NCBI RefSeq assembly: GCF_039614765.1
Contig: NZ_CP154879.1
Span: 806,001 to 870,000 of the forward strand
Length of the DNA stretch: 64,000 bases
Reading direction: 5' to 3'
DNA from: Castellaniella sp. MT123
GTDB lineage: Bacteria > Pseudomonadota > Gammaproteobacteria > Burkholderiales > Burkholderiaceae_B
Below the pieces are notes generated by a model. It was not told the origin of the DNA. It saw only the letters and a list, made by a program, of their open reading frames with translations, and ran no database searches. A program made the translations under genes and the position numbers. Shown here piece after piece: positions 9,528 through 18,591 of this stretch; positions within the stretch are counted from its first letter, which is position 1; each line of letters begins with the position of its first letter.

Positions 9528-11420
9528 TTGAAATACCATCATCACGGGTATGTGTCGTGTGACCCGCGCATTCAAGATCCTGCAGGCGTCGGCATCGGTC
9601 GCCCGGACGACCTTCCAGACGAAGTCGACGTCCTGATCGTCGGGGCCGGCCCCGCAGGCATGATCGCCGCCGCCCAGCTTTCGCAATTCCCCAACATCGT
9701 CACACGCATCGTCGATCGCAGGCCGGGGCGCCTCGAGATCGGTCTGGCCGACGGCATGCAGAAGCGCAGCATCGAGACCTTCGAGGCATTCGGCTTTGCT
9801 CAAGAGCTGATGGCGGAAGCCTGCCACGTGACCGAGACCGCGTTCTGGAAGCCGGACCCCCAGAAACCCGAGAACATCGTCCGGGTTTCACGAGTCGACG
9901 AAGACCCGCATGATGTCAGCGAATATCCTCATCTGACCGTCAACCATGCCCGGGTGCTGGATTATTTCGCCGAATTCATGGCCAATGCGCCCACGCGCAT
10001 GCGGCCGGATTACGGGTACGAATTCCAGAGCCTGACCGTGGCGGACGAGGGCGACCATCCGGTCACGGTCAGGCTGCTGCGCACCGCGGGTGATCGAGCC
10101 GGGCAAGAGCACGTCGTGCGCGCCCGCTATGTGCTGGGGTCCGATGGGGCCCACAGCGGCGTGCGCAAGGCGATCGGCCGTACGCTGCGTGGCGTATCGT
10201 CCAATCACGCCTGGGGCGTCATGGATCTGCTGGCGGATACCGATTTCCCGGACATCCGCACCAAATGCGCGATCCAGTCGGAATCGGATGGCAACATCCT
10301 GCTGATCCCCCGCGAAGGCGGCTTTTTGTTTCGCGCGTACGTCGATCTGGGCGACGTCGCACCGGACGATCAGGGCGCCATCCGCAAGACACCCGTCGAG
10401 CAGATCATCGCCCGCGCGCAACGGATCTTTCATCCCTACCGGCTGGACGTGCGCCACGTGGCCTGGAGCAGCGTCTACGAAGTGGGCCATCGCCTGTGCG
10501 AGCACTTCGACGATGTTCCGCTGGATCAGGTCGGCCAGCGCGAGCCGCGCGTCTTCATCGCCGGGGATGCCAGCCACACCCACAGCGCCAAGGCGGGGCA
10601 GGGCACGAACGCCTCGATGCAGGACGGCTTCAATCTGGGCTGGAAGCTCGGTCATGTCCTGGAAGGCCGTAGCCCGGTCAGCCTGCTGTCCACTTATTCC
10701 GCCGAGCGCCAGAAAATCGGCCAGGACCTGATCGATCAGGATCTGCGATGGGCGACGCAGATGGCGAAAGCCTCGGAAGCCTTCGCCAGCCATGCCGAAT
10801 TCGAGCAGGCGTACCTGCGGATCACGGAATTCGCCCAGGGGTTCATGACCCAGTACGGACCGTCCATGATCACTGCATCGGGACGTCATCAGCAGCTGGC
10901 CTCGGGCTACCCGATCGGCAAGCGCTTCCGGTCCGCCGAAGTGATGCGGGTGGCCGATGCCAACCGTCTGCATCTCGGGCATGAGGCGAAGGCCGACGGC
11001 CGCTGGCGGATCTATGTCTTCGCGGATGCCGCGCGCGCCGGCGAGAATTCCGCAACGACCTCCCTCGGGCGCTGGCTGGACGAATCCGCCGAATCTCCCA
11101 TCCGGGGCTATACGCCAGCCGGTCAGGATGAAAACGCGTGGTTCGATGTTAAGGTAATCTATCAGCAGGCACATTCTGATGTGGACATCGGGCAGGTTCC
11201 TCGGGCGTTCCTGCCGCGCGTCGGACCCTACAAGCTGACCGATCTGGAAAACGTCTACGCGGCGTTGCCGGATCAGGACATCTTCAGTCTGCGCGGCATC
11301 GACCGGCAGGGTGCGATCGTGATCGTGCGCCCCGATCAGTATGTTGCCGAGGTACTGCCTCTGAATGCGGTCAACGAACTGAGCGCATTCGTCCAGGCAT
11401 TTGCCAAGCGACAGCAATAA
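9528..11420 (+). CDS. mobA: FAD-dependent 3-hydroxybenzoate 4-monooxygenase-like hydroxylase
   Basis: The 630-residue protein closely follows the layout of Comamonas MobA, which hydroxylates 3-hydroxybenzoate to protocatechuate with NADPH and O2. It has an N-terminal GAGPAG FAD motif near residue 40, the segment GLADGMQKRSIETFEAF, GSDGAHSGVRKAIG near 205, and FIAGDASHTHSAKAGQGTNASMQDGFNLGWKL near 345. A C-terminal thioredoxin-like phenol hydroxylase domain ends with FSLRGIDRQGAIVIVRPDQYV. The start is TTG, preceded 6 bp away by a strong AGGAG at 9517-9521. 3-Hydroxybenzoate is the best guess; a related phenol cannot be excluded. Confidence 0.85.
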   Translation: MKYHHHGYVSCDPRIQDPAGVGIGRPDDLPDEVDVLIVGAGPAGMIAAAQLSQFPNIVTRIVDRRPGRLEIGLADGMQKRSIETFEAFGFAQELMAEACHVTETAFWKPDPQKPENIVRVSRVDEDPHDVSEYPHLTVNHARVLDYFAEFMANAPTRMRPDYGYEFQSLTVADEGDHPVTVRLLRTAGDRAGQEHVVRARYVLGSDGAHSGVRKAIGRTLRGVSSNHAWGVMDLLADTDFPDIRTKCAIQSESDGNILLIPREGGFLFRAYVDLGDVAPDDQGAIRKTPVEQIIARAQRIFHPYRLDVRHVAWSSVYEVGHRLCEHFDDVPLDQVGQREPRVFIAGDASHTHSAKAGQGTNASMQDGFNLGWKLGHVLEGRSPVSLLSTYSAERQKIGQDLIDQDLRWATQMAKASEAFASHAEFEQAYLRITEFAQGFMTQYGPSMITASGRHQQLASGYPIGKRFRSAEVMRVADANRLHLGHEAKADGRWRIYVFADAARAGENSATTSLGRWLDESAESPIRGYTPAGQDENAWFDVKVIYQQAHSDVDIGQVPRAFLPRVGPYKLTDLENVYAALPDQDIFSLRGIDRQGAIVIVRPDQYVAEVLPLNAVNELSAFVQAFAKRQQ

Positions 11421-11443
11421 TTTTTCCAACAAGGAGCGAGACA

Positions 11444-12613
11444 ATGCAATTTCACAAAGCCTTGGGCGCGGCTGCCCTCACTCTCGGCGCAGCCGCGCTC
11501 GCGCTGCCGGCCCAGGCCAAGGATCTGAAGATCGGCCTGGTGCTGTCGGTATCAGGTCCTTTCGCCGATTATGGTCGTCAGATCCAGAACGGCATTCAGG
11601 TCTACATGGCACAGCATGGCGACACCGTGGCGGGCCGCAAAGTCAAGCTGATCGTCAAGGACGACACCGGCATCGCTCCCGCCGTGGCCAAACGCCAAGC
11701 CCAGGAACTGCTGATCAAAGACAAGGTCGATATCCTGGCTGGTTTCGATCTGACGCCCAATGCCTTCTCCGTGGCGCCCCTGGCGACGGAGGCCAAGGTC
11801 CCCATGGTGGTCATGAACGCGGCCACGTCCTCGGTCACTGAAAAGTCCCCTTATATCGTCCGCACGTCGATGACCCTGCCGCAGAGTTCCTGGGCAATCG
11901 CCCAGTGGGCCTACAAAAACGGCATCCATTCGGCCTATGTCATGGTGGCGGATTACGGTCCGGGGCATGACGCGCAACTGCAATTCAAAAAGACCTTCAC
12001 AGAACTGGGCGGCAAGGTTCTGGGCGAAGTCCGGACCCCCGTCAATACGGCGGATTACTCGCCGTTCCTGCAGCGCGTGAAGGAAACGCATCCGGATGCG
12101 CTGTTTTTCTTCGTCCCGCCGGGCAGCTCCATGATCGCGCTGGCGAAGAACTTCCGCGAAATGGGTCTCGACAAGTTGGGCATCAAGGAAATGGGACCTG
12201 GCGACATGACGGATGAAAATTCGCTGGCCGCCCTGGGTGACAATGCGCTGGGCATGATCACCGCCTTCCATTATTCGGACGCCCACCCGTCGAAAGAGAA
12301 CGAAGCGTTCACCACAGCCTATGCCAAGGCCCATCCCCAGGACCGCGCCAACTTCATGTCCGTCGGCGGCTATGACGGCATGCAGCTGATCTACAAAGTG
12401 CTGGAAAAAACCGGCGGAGATGCAAGCGGCGATGCCTTCATCGCGGCGGCCAAAGGCCTGAAGTGGGAAAGTCCGCGCGGGCCGGTGCAAATCGATCCAA
12501 ACACACGTGACATCATCCAGAACGAGTACATCCGCAAGCTGGACCGGGTGAACGGCAAGCTGCAAAACATCGAATTCGCCACCTTCGAAGCAGTCAAGGA
12601 TCCCGGCAAGTAA
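11444..12613 (+). CDS. Periplasmic substrate-binding protein of a branched-chain amino acid/aromatic acid type ABC transporter
   Basis: The 389-residue protein has a Sec signal peptide (about residues 1-25, ending ALPAQA-KD) and the Peripla_BP_6 fold opening KIGLVLSVSGPFADYG. LivK-type proteins bind amino acids, but relatives beside aromatic catabolism genes often bind aromatic acids. It begins 23 bp after the mobA-like gene with an AAGGAG ribosome site, so it is probably co-transcribed and could capture the hydroxylase substrate. No permease or ATPase gene accompanies it; those parts must be elsewhere. Confidence 0.85.
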   Translation: MQFHKALGAAALTLGAAALALPAQAKDLKIGLVLSVSGPFADYGRQIQNGIQVYMAQHGDTVAGRKVKLIVKDDTGIAPAVAKRQAQELLIKDKVDILAGFDLTPNAFSVAPLATEAKVPMVVMNAATSSVTEKSPYIVRTSMTLPQSSWAIAQWAYKNGIHSAYVMVADYGPGHDAQLQFKKTFTELGGKVLGEVRTPVNTADYSPFLQRVKETHPDALFFFVPPGSSMIALAKNFREMGLDKLGIKEMGPGDMTDENSLAALGDNALGMITAFHYSDAHPSKENEAFTTAYAKAHPQDRANFMSVGGYDGMQLIYKVLEKTGGDASGDAFIAAAKGLKWESPRGPVQIDPNTRDIIQNEYIRKLDRVNGKLQNIEFATFEAVKDPGK

Positions 12614-12656
12614 GTCGCATGGACCCGTTTTTCTCGATTCCGGGCCGAGATATGGC

Positions 12657-13625
12657 ATGAGCAGCGACTGGACCGACCGCATCCGTCTGCGGCATCTCAG
12701 GTTTCTGCTCAGCCTGGCCCAGACCCGCAACCTTAGCCATTCGGCGAGCGTGCTGCACACCACGCAGCCCGCCTTGTCGAAATGGCTCAAGGACCTGGAA
12801 AACGACGTCGGCCTGACGCTGTTCGAGCGTCATGCCCGGGGGCTGACCCCGACGGTGCATGGCCGGGAATTGATCGCGCATGCCCGCCGCATCGAAGCGC
12901 AACTGGATCGGGCAGCGGCCGATATGGGTATCCTGCGGCAGGGTGGTGCGGGCCATGTGGCCCTGGGCGCGTCGGGCGTTGCGGCGACCGAGGCTGGCCC
13001 GCTCGCCATCCTGGAGATGACCGCCCGCATGCCGGATCTGCGGATCGATCTGGTCGAAGGCACCATGGAGGTGCTGCTGACGCGGCTGAGCCAGGGCGAT
13101 CTGGACATCGTCATCGGCCGCACGATGGAAAATGACGAACGGCTGGCAGGTTTCCACTCGGAACCGCTATACACCGAGCCAGTCGATCTGGCGGTCCGCT
13201 ACCACCATCCCCTGACCGAGCAACCATCGGTCACCTGGGAAGACGTGCTGCGTTACCGCTGGATCGTCTGGCCTCGGGGATCGCCGATTCGCAAGGCACT
13301 AGAGGCCGCCCTGGCCGCGCTCGGGCGCGACCTGCCATCGATCTACATCGAGTCCAATTCGGTCATCGCGAACATCACCTTGCTGAACAACAGCGACCTC
13401 ATCGGCGTGGCGTCGCACCGTTCCGCGAGGATCCTGTCGGAGATGAATCTGTTGCGCATTCTTCCCCTGCAACTGGAGGGGGTCGGTTCGGTCACGATGT
13501 ACTGGCGCAGAAACGAGCATCACCCTAGATCGGTGGAACTGGCCATGGAATGCATTCGCGGCGTCGTCCGCGACAGGCCATCCCTCAGTCAGCAGACAGT
13601 GCAGCCGGCCGCCGAAGCGCGATAG
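12657..13625 (+). CDS. LysR-family transcriptional regulator
   Basis: A 322-residue regulator. The N-terminal winged helix-turn-helix is RLRHLRFLLSLAQTRNLSHSASVLHTTQPALSKWLKDLENDVGLTLFERHARG, followed by a periplasmic-binding-like effector domain from about residue 95 (HVALGASGVAATEAGPL). LysR proteins usually control the operon they sit next to. Here it lies 43 bp downstream of the binding-protein gene on the same strand, so it probably regulates the mobA-like gene and the transporter component. Its effector is unknown. Confidence 0.88.
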   Translation: MSSDWTDRIRLRHLRFLLSLAQTRNLSHSASVLHTTQPALSKWLKDLENDVGLTLFERHARGLTPTVHGRELIAHARRIEAQLDRAAADMGILRQGGAGHVALGASGVAATEAGPLAILEMTARMPDLRIDLVEGTMEVLLTRLSQGDLDIVIGRTMENDERLAGFHSEPLYTEPVDLAVRYHHPLTEQPSVTWEDVLRYRWIVWPRGSPIRKALEAALAALGRDLPSIYIESNSVIANITLLNNSDLIGVASHRSARILSEMNLLRILPLQLEGVGSVTMYWRRNEHHPRSVELAMECIRGVVRDRPSLSQQTVQPAAEAR

Positions 13626-13878
13626 CACGACCAACCACCATGCGGATCAAAGGCCGGTGGTAGCGAGAGTGCGATCACCACATTGACGGCTGCCGATAGG
13701 CGGCCGCAGCCTTTTGTTCGAGCAGCTTGCCCACAGTGCGGCGAGATTTCTGCGATCCGGCTGTTGGGATGCGTGGCGGCAGGCGCGTGAGCCCGGCCAT
13801 TGCCCGAAGAACTCCTGGCCTGATGCAACACCATCCGCCAAACTGTTGGATGTCTCGCCGCCCCATCCCTTCTATTAA

Positions 13879-13896
13879 AAGTAAATCTATTTACTT
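13879..13896. promoter_or_regulatory. Palindromic operator, probable BadR/MarR site
   Basis: AAGTAAATCTATTTACTT is a perfect inverted repeat with 8-bp arms and a 2-bp centre. A closely related palindrome lies at 21131-21150 between the MarR-type regulator gene and the divergent oxidoreductase gene. Sharing of the AAAT-NN-ATTTAC core suggests one regulator binds both. It lies about 110 bp upstream of the proposed -35 box, so it may serve another upstream promoter or bind the regulator at a distance. Confidence 0.6.
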
Positions 13897-13988
13897 ATGA
13901 TCTTTCCAGCCAGGAAAGTTTCATTCATCATTTCTGCATAAGAACAAGGCATACAAGCGATCTCTAGCGATTTTGACTAAAAATGAGC

Positions 13989-14017
13989 TTGACTCATAAA
14001 ATCCTAAGTCATAAGAT
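13989..14017 (+). promoter_or_regulatory. Candidate promoter of the bad/ali operon
   Basis: TTGACT at 13989-13994 and TAAGAT at 14012-14017 are 17 bp apart. The -35 box is inside the inverted repeat ATGAG-cttga-CTCAT (13984-13998), which could be a second regulator site. A second weak TTGACG occurs at 14029. The predicted transcript would start near 14024, about 70 bp before badH. Confidence 0.45.
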
Positions 14018-14095
14018 ACGTAAACACATTGACGTATATTGCGATGTGCAATTTACAGCTGATATGACAGCGTGCAACGTATTAAGGGGCGTGGA

Positions 14096-14863
14096 ATGCG
14101 CAATTTGAGCGGTAAGACCGTAATCGTGACGGGCGGCGGCGGAGGCATCGGTGGTGCGGCATCACGTCGCTTTGCCGAGGAGGGTGCCAAGGTGGCGGTC
14201 TTCGATATGAATCTCGACGCGGCACAAAAAGTCGCCGATGCCATCCGGGAGGCTGGTGGCACCGCCAGGGCATATCGGTGCGACATCACCAATCGCGCCG
14301 ATGTGGATGCCGCGGTTGCTGCCGCAGGAGCGGAGCTTGGTTCTATCGATGTTCTTGTCAACAATGCGGGTTGGGATATCTTCAAGCCCTTCGTCAAGAC
14401 GATACCGGCAGAGTGGGACAAGCTGATCGCCATCAATCTGACTGGTGCTCTGCACATGCTGCATGCCGTCCTTCCAGGCATGGCTGAGAGAAAATCCGGT
14501 CGCATCGTGAACGTCGCCTCGGACGCCGCGCGTGGCGGATCTTCCGGCGAAGCCGTTTATTCGGCCTGTAAAGGGGGCCTGGTTGCCTTGTCCAAAACAT
14601 TGGCACGTGAACATGCGCGCCAGGGAATCACCGTGAATGTGGTGTGCCCCGGCCCTACCGACACCGCTTTGCTGGCGGGCGTGGCCGAAGGCGCACGGGA
14701 CCCGGCCAAGCTGCTGGAGGCTTTTCGCAGCGCTATTCCGTTGGGGCGCCTGGGCCAGCCAGATGACCTGGCGAGCGCAATCGCCTTCTTTGGCAGCGAC
14801 GACGCAGGTTTCATCACCGGTCAGGTCATTTCCGTATCCGGCGGCCTGACGATGCACGGTTGA
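14096..14863 (+). CDS. badH: 2-hydroxycyclohexanecarboxyl-CoA dehydrogenase
   Basis: A short-chain dehydrogenase of 255 residues. It oxidises 2-hydroxycyclohexanecarboxyl-CoA to the 2-keto compound in the breakdown of cyclohexanecarboxylate. The NAD motif TGGGGGIGGA is near residue 13, NNAGWDIFKPF near 87, and the catalytic S and YSACK near 143-160. The stretch NAGWDIFKPF and the C-terminus GFITGQVISVSGGLTM are characteristic of BadH from Rhodopseudomonas. I chose the ATG at 14096, preceded by AAGGGG, over an in-frame GTG at 14072. It is the first gene of the alicyclic acid operon. Confidence 0.92.
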   Translation: MRNLSGKTVIVTGGGGGIGGAASRRFAEEGAKVAVFDMNLDAAQKVADAIREAGGTARAYRCDITNRADVDAAVAAAGAELGSIDVLVNNAGWDIFKPFVKTIPAEWDKLIAINLTGALHMLHAVLPGMAERKSGRIVNVASDAARGGSSGEAVYSACKGGLVALSKTLAREHARQGITVNVVCPGPTDTALLAGVAEGARDPAKLLEAFRSAIPLGRLGQPDDLASAIAFFGSDDAGFITGQVISVSGGLTMHG

Positions 14864-14906
14864 TCAACGGCTTCCCCCACATCCAATCAACGCTGAAGGA
14901 ACTCAC

Positions 14907-15689
14907 ATGAATTTCGAAGACATCCTGTACGAAGTCCGCAATGGCGTCGCGTGGATCACGATCAATCGCCCGGACAAGATGAACGCCTTTCGCGGCCAGA
15001 CCTGCGATGAAATCATCAAGGCGCTGAACAAGGCCGGTTACGACCGCGAGGTGGGGGCGATTGTCCTGGCTGGTGCTGGCGATCGCGCCTTTTGCACAGG
15101 CGGCGACCAGTCCGCCCACAACGGTAATTATGACGGACGCGGAACCATTGGGCTGCCGATGGAAGAACTGCACACCGCCATCCGTGATGTACCCAAGCCG
15201 GTGATCGCCCGTGTGCAGGGTTACGCCATCGGTGGTGGCAACGTGCTGGCCACGATCTGCGACTTGACGATCTGTTCAGAAAAGGCAATTTTTGGCCAGG
15301 CGGGCCCAAAGATGGGTTCCGTGGATCCAGGTTATGGCACCGCTTTCCTTGCCCGAGTGGTTGGCGAGAAGAAGGCGCGTGAAATCTGGTACCTGTGCCG
15401 CCGTTACTCGGGGGCCGAAGCCGTGGCGATGGGCCTCGCGAACGTGTGCGTACCGCACGATGAGCTCGATGCGGAGGTCCAGAAGTGGGGCGAGGAAATT
15501 TGCGAACGCAGTCCGACCGCCATCGCGATCGCCAAGCGCAGCTTCAATATGGACACCGCGCATCAGAGTGGCATCGCGGGAATGGGCATGTATGCGCTCA
15601 AGCTGTTCTATGACACCGAAGAATCGCGCGAAGGAGTGAATGCACTGAAGGACAAGCGCAAGCCCGACTTCCGGAAATACGCGAAGTAA
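14907..15689 (+). CDS. badI: 2-ketocyclohexanecarboxyl-CoA hydrolase
   Basis: A crotonase-fold enzyme of 260 residues, the family's usual length. It opens the alicyclic ring by hydrolytic cleavage, giving pimeloyl-CoA. Diagnostic stretches are NRPDKMNAFRGQTCDE, AFCTGGDQSAHNGNYDGRG, the oxyanion-hole segment GYAIGGGNVLATICDLTICS, and PKMGSVDPGYGTAFLARVVG. It resembles BadI and the naphthoate synthase MenB subgroup, but the neighbours badH, aliB and aliA settle the assignment. AAGGA sits 7 bp before the ATG. Confidence 0.93.
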   Translation: MNFEDILYEVRNGVAWITINRPDKMNAFRGQTCDEIIKALNKAGYDREVGAIVLAGAGDRAFCTGGDQSAHNGNYDGRGTIGLPMEELHTAIRDVPKPVIARVQGYAIGGGNVLATICDLTICSEKAIFGQAGPKMGSVDPGYGTAFLARVVGEKKAREIWYLCRRYSGAEAVAMGLANVCVPHDELDAEVQKWGEEICERSPTAIAIAKRSFNMDTAHQSGIAGMGMYALKLFYDTEESREGVNALKDKRKPDFRKYAK

Positions 15690-15705
15690 GGCGAGGAGCC
15701 ACGCA

Positions 15706-16863
15706 ATGAACCCGAATCCCTACATTAACGAAGATCTCCAGGCATTGGCTGATGCGGCTCGCCGCTTTGCCGAGGAACGTGTAAAGCCTGGTTTTCTGGA
15801 GCGTGACAAATCCCGAAATCTCGATCGCGCCCTGTTGCGCGAGATGGGGGAGCTTGGGTTCATCTGCCCCGAATTGCCCGAACAGTATGGCGGGCTCGGC
15901 ATGGGTTGCATCGCTGCCGGTGTGATTCATGAGGAGATCGCTCGCGCCGATCTGAGCTTTTCTTACCTCAATTTGCTCGCTTCGCTCAATAGCCAGATCC
16001 TTTCCCGGTACGGCAACCCGGAAGTCGTCGGTCCGTGGCTGCAGAAGATTGTTCAGGGCGAGGCTATCTGCGCCATTGCCCTGACGGAGCCACGCGGAGG
16101 TTCGGACGCAGCCAATCTGCGGCTGCGCATTGAACACGACGGCGATGACTACGTGATCAACGGGGAAAAGACCTCGATTTCCGCTGCTGACCAGGCCGAT
16201 ATTACCGTCGTGTTCGGCCGCACGGGCAAGCCCGAAGACGGCGCCCATGGCGTGACCGCACTGTTGGTCCCGATGGATACACCGGGCGTGACCACCAACC
16301 GTTTCGACTGTCATGGACAGCGTGCGATCGGCCGCGGCTCGATCTTCTTCGAGAACGTGCGTGTCCACGCGAATCATCGCCTCGGGGAGGAAAACAAGGG
16401 TTTTGTGCAGGTGATGCATGGTTTCGACTTTTCGCGCTCGCTGATTGGTCTGCAATGCCTTGCGGTCGCGCGCGTGGCATTGCAGGAAACCTGGGAATAC
16501 ATCACCCAGCGCGAGGCCTTCGGCCAGCCTTTGTCGGCGTTCCAGGGTGTCACGCACCCGCTCGCGCAGTTTGACACCGAGGTCGAGGCTGCGCGCCTGC
16601 TTTGCTTGCAAGGACTGTGGTTGAAGGACAAGGGCCTGCCGCATTCCGCGGAAGCGGGCATGGCCAAGTGGTGGGGACCCAAACTGGCCTACGACGCCAT
16701 CCATCAGTGCCTGTTGTGCTTCGGGCATGGTGGTTATGACCGTGGACTGATGGAGCAGCGACTGCGCGACGTGCTCGGTTTCCAGATCGGCGACGGCACT
16801 GCGCAGATCATGAAAACCATCATTGCGCGTGCGCGCGCCGGACGCCGATTCGTACCGGCCTGA
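15706..16863 (+). CDS. aliB: Cyclohexanecarboxyl-CoA dehydrogenase
   Basis: An acyl-CoA dehydrogenase family flavoprotein of 385 residues. It introduces the double bond into cyclohexanecarboxyl-CoA to give cyclohex-1-enecarboxyl-CoA. Family motifs are ALTEPRGGSDAANLRL near residue 126 and GFVQVMHGFDFSRSLIG near 233. The position that holds the catalytic glutamate in many relatives (EGT) reads GDGTAQIMKTIIARA, so aspartate replaces glutamate, which I regard as a feature of the AliB group rather than damage. It begins 16 bp after badI with a GAGGAG site. Electron-transfer flavoprotein genes are not in the window. Confidence 0.9.
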   Translation: MNPNPYINEDLQALADAARRFAEERVKPGFLERDKSRNLDRALLREMGELGFICPELPEQYGGLGMGCIAAGVIHEEIARADLSFSYLNLLASLNSQILSRYGNPEVVGPWLQKIVQGEAICAIALTEPRGGSDAANLRLRIEHDGDDYVINGEKTSISAADQADITVVFGRTGKPEDGAHGVTALLVPMDTPGVTTNRFDCHGQRAIGRGSIFFENVRVHANHRLGEENKGFVQVMHGFDFSRSLIGLQCLAVARVALQETWEYITQREAFGQPLSAFQGVTHPLAQFDTEVEAARLLCLQGLWLKDKGLPHSAEAGMAKWWGPKLAYDAIHQCLLCFGHGGYDRGLMEQRLRDVLGFQIGDGTAQIMKTIIARARAGRRFVPA

Positions 16864-16902
16864 TCTTGTTTTAGCCATCACCAATAAAATAAGGAGACTA
16901 GT

Positions 16903-18543
16903 ATGGAATTCGATGCCGTCCTCTTGCCCGCCCGGCGCGCCCGTATGATAGAGCAGGGCTTCTGGCATGACCGCACCATCAATCAGGACCTGGATGCCTG
17001 TGTACAGGCCTGCCCCGACAAGCTCGCGCTCGCCGCGTTCGCTGTGGAAAAGAGGACGACAAGACGCTTCACCTACCGGGAAATGGCTGCCATGGCAGAC
17101 CGGATCGCGGTCGGTCTGTCGCGTCTTGGCGTTGGCAAAAATGATGTCGTCGCGTGCCAATTGCCCAACTGGTGGCAGTTTTCCCTGACCTATCTCGCCT
17201 GTTCCCGCATCGGCGCCGTGATGAATCCGCTCATGCATATCTTCCGCGAGCGCGAGTTGAGCTTCATGCTCAAGCACGGAGAAGCCAAGGTCCTTATCAC
17301 GCCAAAAGTTTTTCGGGGATTCGACTTCGAAAAAATGGTGACAGCGTTGCAGCCAGACCTGCCTGATCTCAAGCATGTGGTGATCGTCGATGGAAGCGGC
17401 TCCAACAGTTTCGAGGCGCTGCTGAGCGGCCCTGCCTGGGAGCAGGTACCAGATGCGGCAGAAATCCTGAGTCGCAGCCGCCCCGGGCCGGATGACATCA
17501 CGCAGCTGATATACACGTCCGGTACGACCGGAGAGTCGAAGGGAGTCACGCATTCGGCGAACTCCCTGATGGCCAACATCATCCCCTATGCCCACCGTCT
17601 GCGACTCGGCGCGGAGGACGTGATCCTCATGGCGTCACCCATGTCCCATCAGACCGGCTTCATATACGGCCTGATGATGCCCGTCATGCTCAGAGCAACC
17701 GCTATCCTGCAGGACATCTGGGAACCGAAGAGGGCCATCGAAGTGATTCGTGAGGAGCGTTGCTCGTTCACGATGGCCTCAACCCCTTTTCTGACGGATC
17801 TCACGCGCACCATATCCGAGACATCGACATCCGTTCCGTCCTTGCGTACGTTCTTATGCGCCGGGGCGCCTATCCCCGGGCCGCTGGTGGAGCAGGCGCG
17901 CAGCGTCTTGGGCGCCAAGATCGTCTCTGCATGGGGAATGACCGAGAACGGTGCCGTGACGCTGATTCATCTCGACGATGATGACGAGCGCGCCTTCACC
18001 ACAGATGGCGTACCGCTGCCCGGTGTTGAGCTGAAGATCATCGATGGTGACGGCAACGTCGCGCCGCCGGGGCAGCCGGGAAGCCTCTTCGTGCGTTCCT
18101 GCTCAAACTTTGGCGGTTACCTCAAGCGGCCCCAGTGGAACAATACGGATGCTGATGACTGGTTCGATACGGGCGACATGGCGTGCATGGACGAAGCGGG
18201 CTATATCCGTATCACCGGCCGCATCAAGGACGTGATCATTCGCGGCGGCGAAAACATTCCAGTGGTGGAAATCGAGTCCATGCTGTACCGCCATCCGGCT
18301 GTCGCCATGGCTGCCGTCGTGGCCTATCCGGACGAGCGGCTCGGAGAGCGGGCCTGCGCGGTGGTTGTTCTCAAGGAGGGGCAATCGCTGGATATGGTGG
18401 GCATGGTCGACTACTTTAAGTCGCTCAAGATGGCAATGCAGTACATCCCTGAGCGCCTCCAGATCGTGGATGCCATGCCATCCACGCCGTCCGGAAAAAT
18501 TCAGAAATTCAAGCTGCGCGAACAGCTGAATCACTCGAAGTGA
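16903..18543 (+). CDS. aliA: Cyclohexanecarboxylate-CoA ligase
   Basis: An AMP-forming acyl-CoA synthetase of 546 residues that activates cyclohexanecarboxylate, the entry step of the pathway. The P-loop-like motif YTSGTTGESKGVTHS is near residue 204, AWGMTENGAVT near 344, and YIRITGRIKDVIIRGGENI near 435. The C-terminal domain has the PSGKIQKFKLRE lysine motif. The ATG is preceded by AGGAG at a good distance. Substrate specificity is inferred from close resemblance to AliA and from the adjacent aliB, badH, badI and badK. Confidence 0.9.
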   Translation: MEFDAVLLPARRARMIEQGFWHDRTINQDLDACVQACPDKLALAAFAVEKRTTRRFTYREMAAMADRIAVGLSRLGVGKNDVVACQLPNWWQFSLTYLACSRIGAVMNPLMHIFRERELSFMLKHGEAKVLITPKVFRGFDFEKMVTALQPDLPDLKHVVIVDGSGSNSFEALLSGPAWEQVPDAAEILSRSRPGPDDITQLIYTSGTTGESKGVTHSANSLMANIIPYAHRLRLGAEDVILMASPMSHQTGFIYGLMMPVMLRATAILQDIWEPKRAIEVIREERCSFTMASTPFLTDLTRTISETSTSVPSLRTFLCAGAPIPGPLVEQARSVLGAKIVSAWGMTENGAVTLIHLDDDDERAFTTDGVPLPGVELKIIDGDGNVAPPGQPGSLFVRSCSNFGGYLKRPQWNNTDADDWFDTGDMACMDEAGYIRITGRIKDVIIRGGENIPVVEIESMLYRHPAVAMAAVVAYPDERLGERACAVVVLKEGQSLDMVGMVDYFKSLKMAMQYIPERLQIVDAMPSTPSGKIQKFKLREQLNHSK

Positions 18544-18591
18544 ACCAACTGGCAGTTCGCAGCTAGCGTCCAACGACACAAGGAAACAATC

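Larger units (their letters stand above)
13626..14095 (+). other. Intergenic region upstream of badH
   Basis: No convincing gene lies in these 470 bp. The first 240 bp are GC-rich and carry only short frames without recognisable homology. From about 13870 the sequence turns AT-rich and contains a palindromic operator at 13879-13896, a sigma-70-like promoter at 13989-14017, and an ATGAG/CTCAT inverted repeat at 13984-13998 over the -35 box. It reads as the control region of the alicyclic acid operon. Confidence 0.6.

Noticed and set aside
15598-17595. A 665-codon minus-strand frame over aliB and aliA
   Set aside because: It overlaps two well-identified genes and shows no conserved domain; long antisense frames are common at this GC content.
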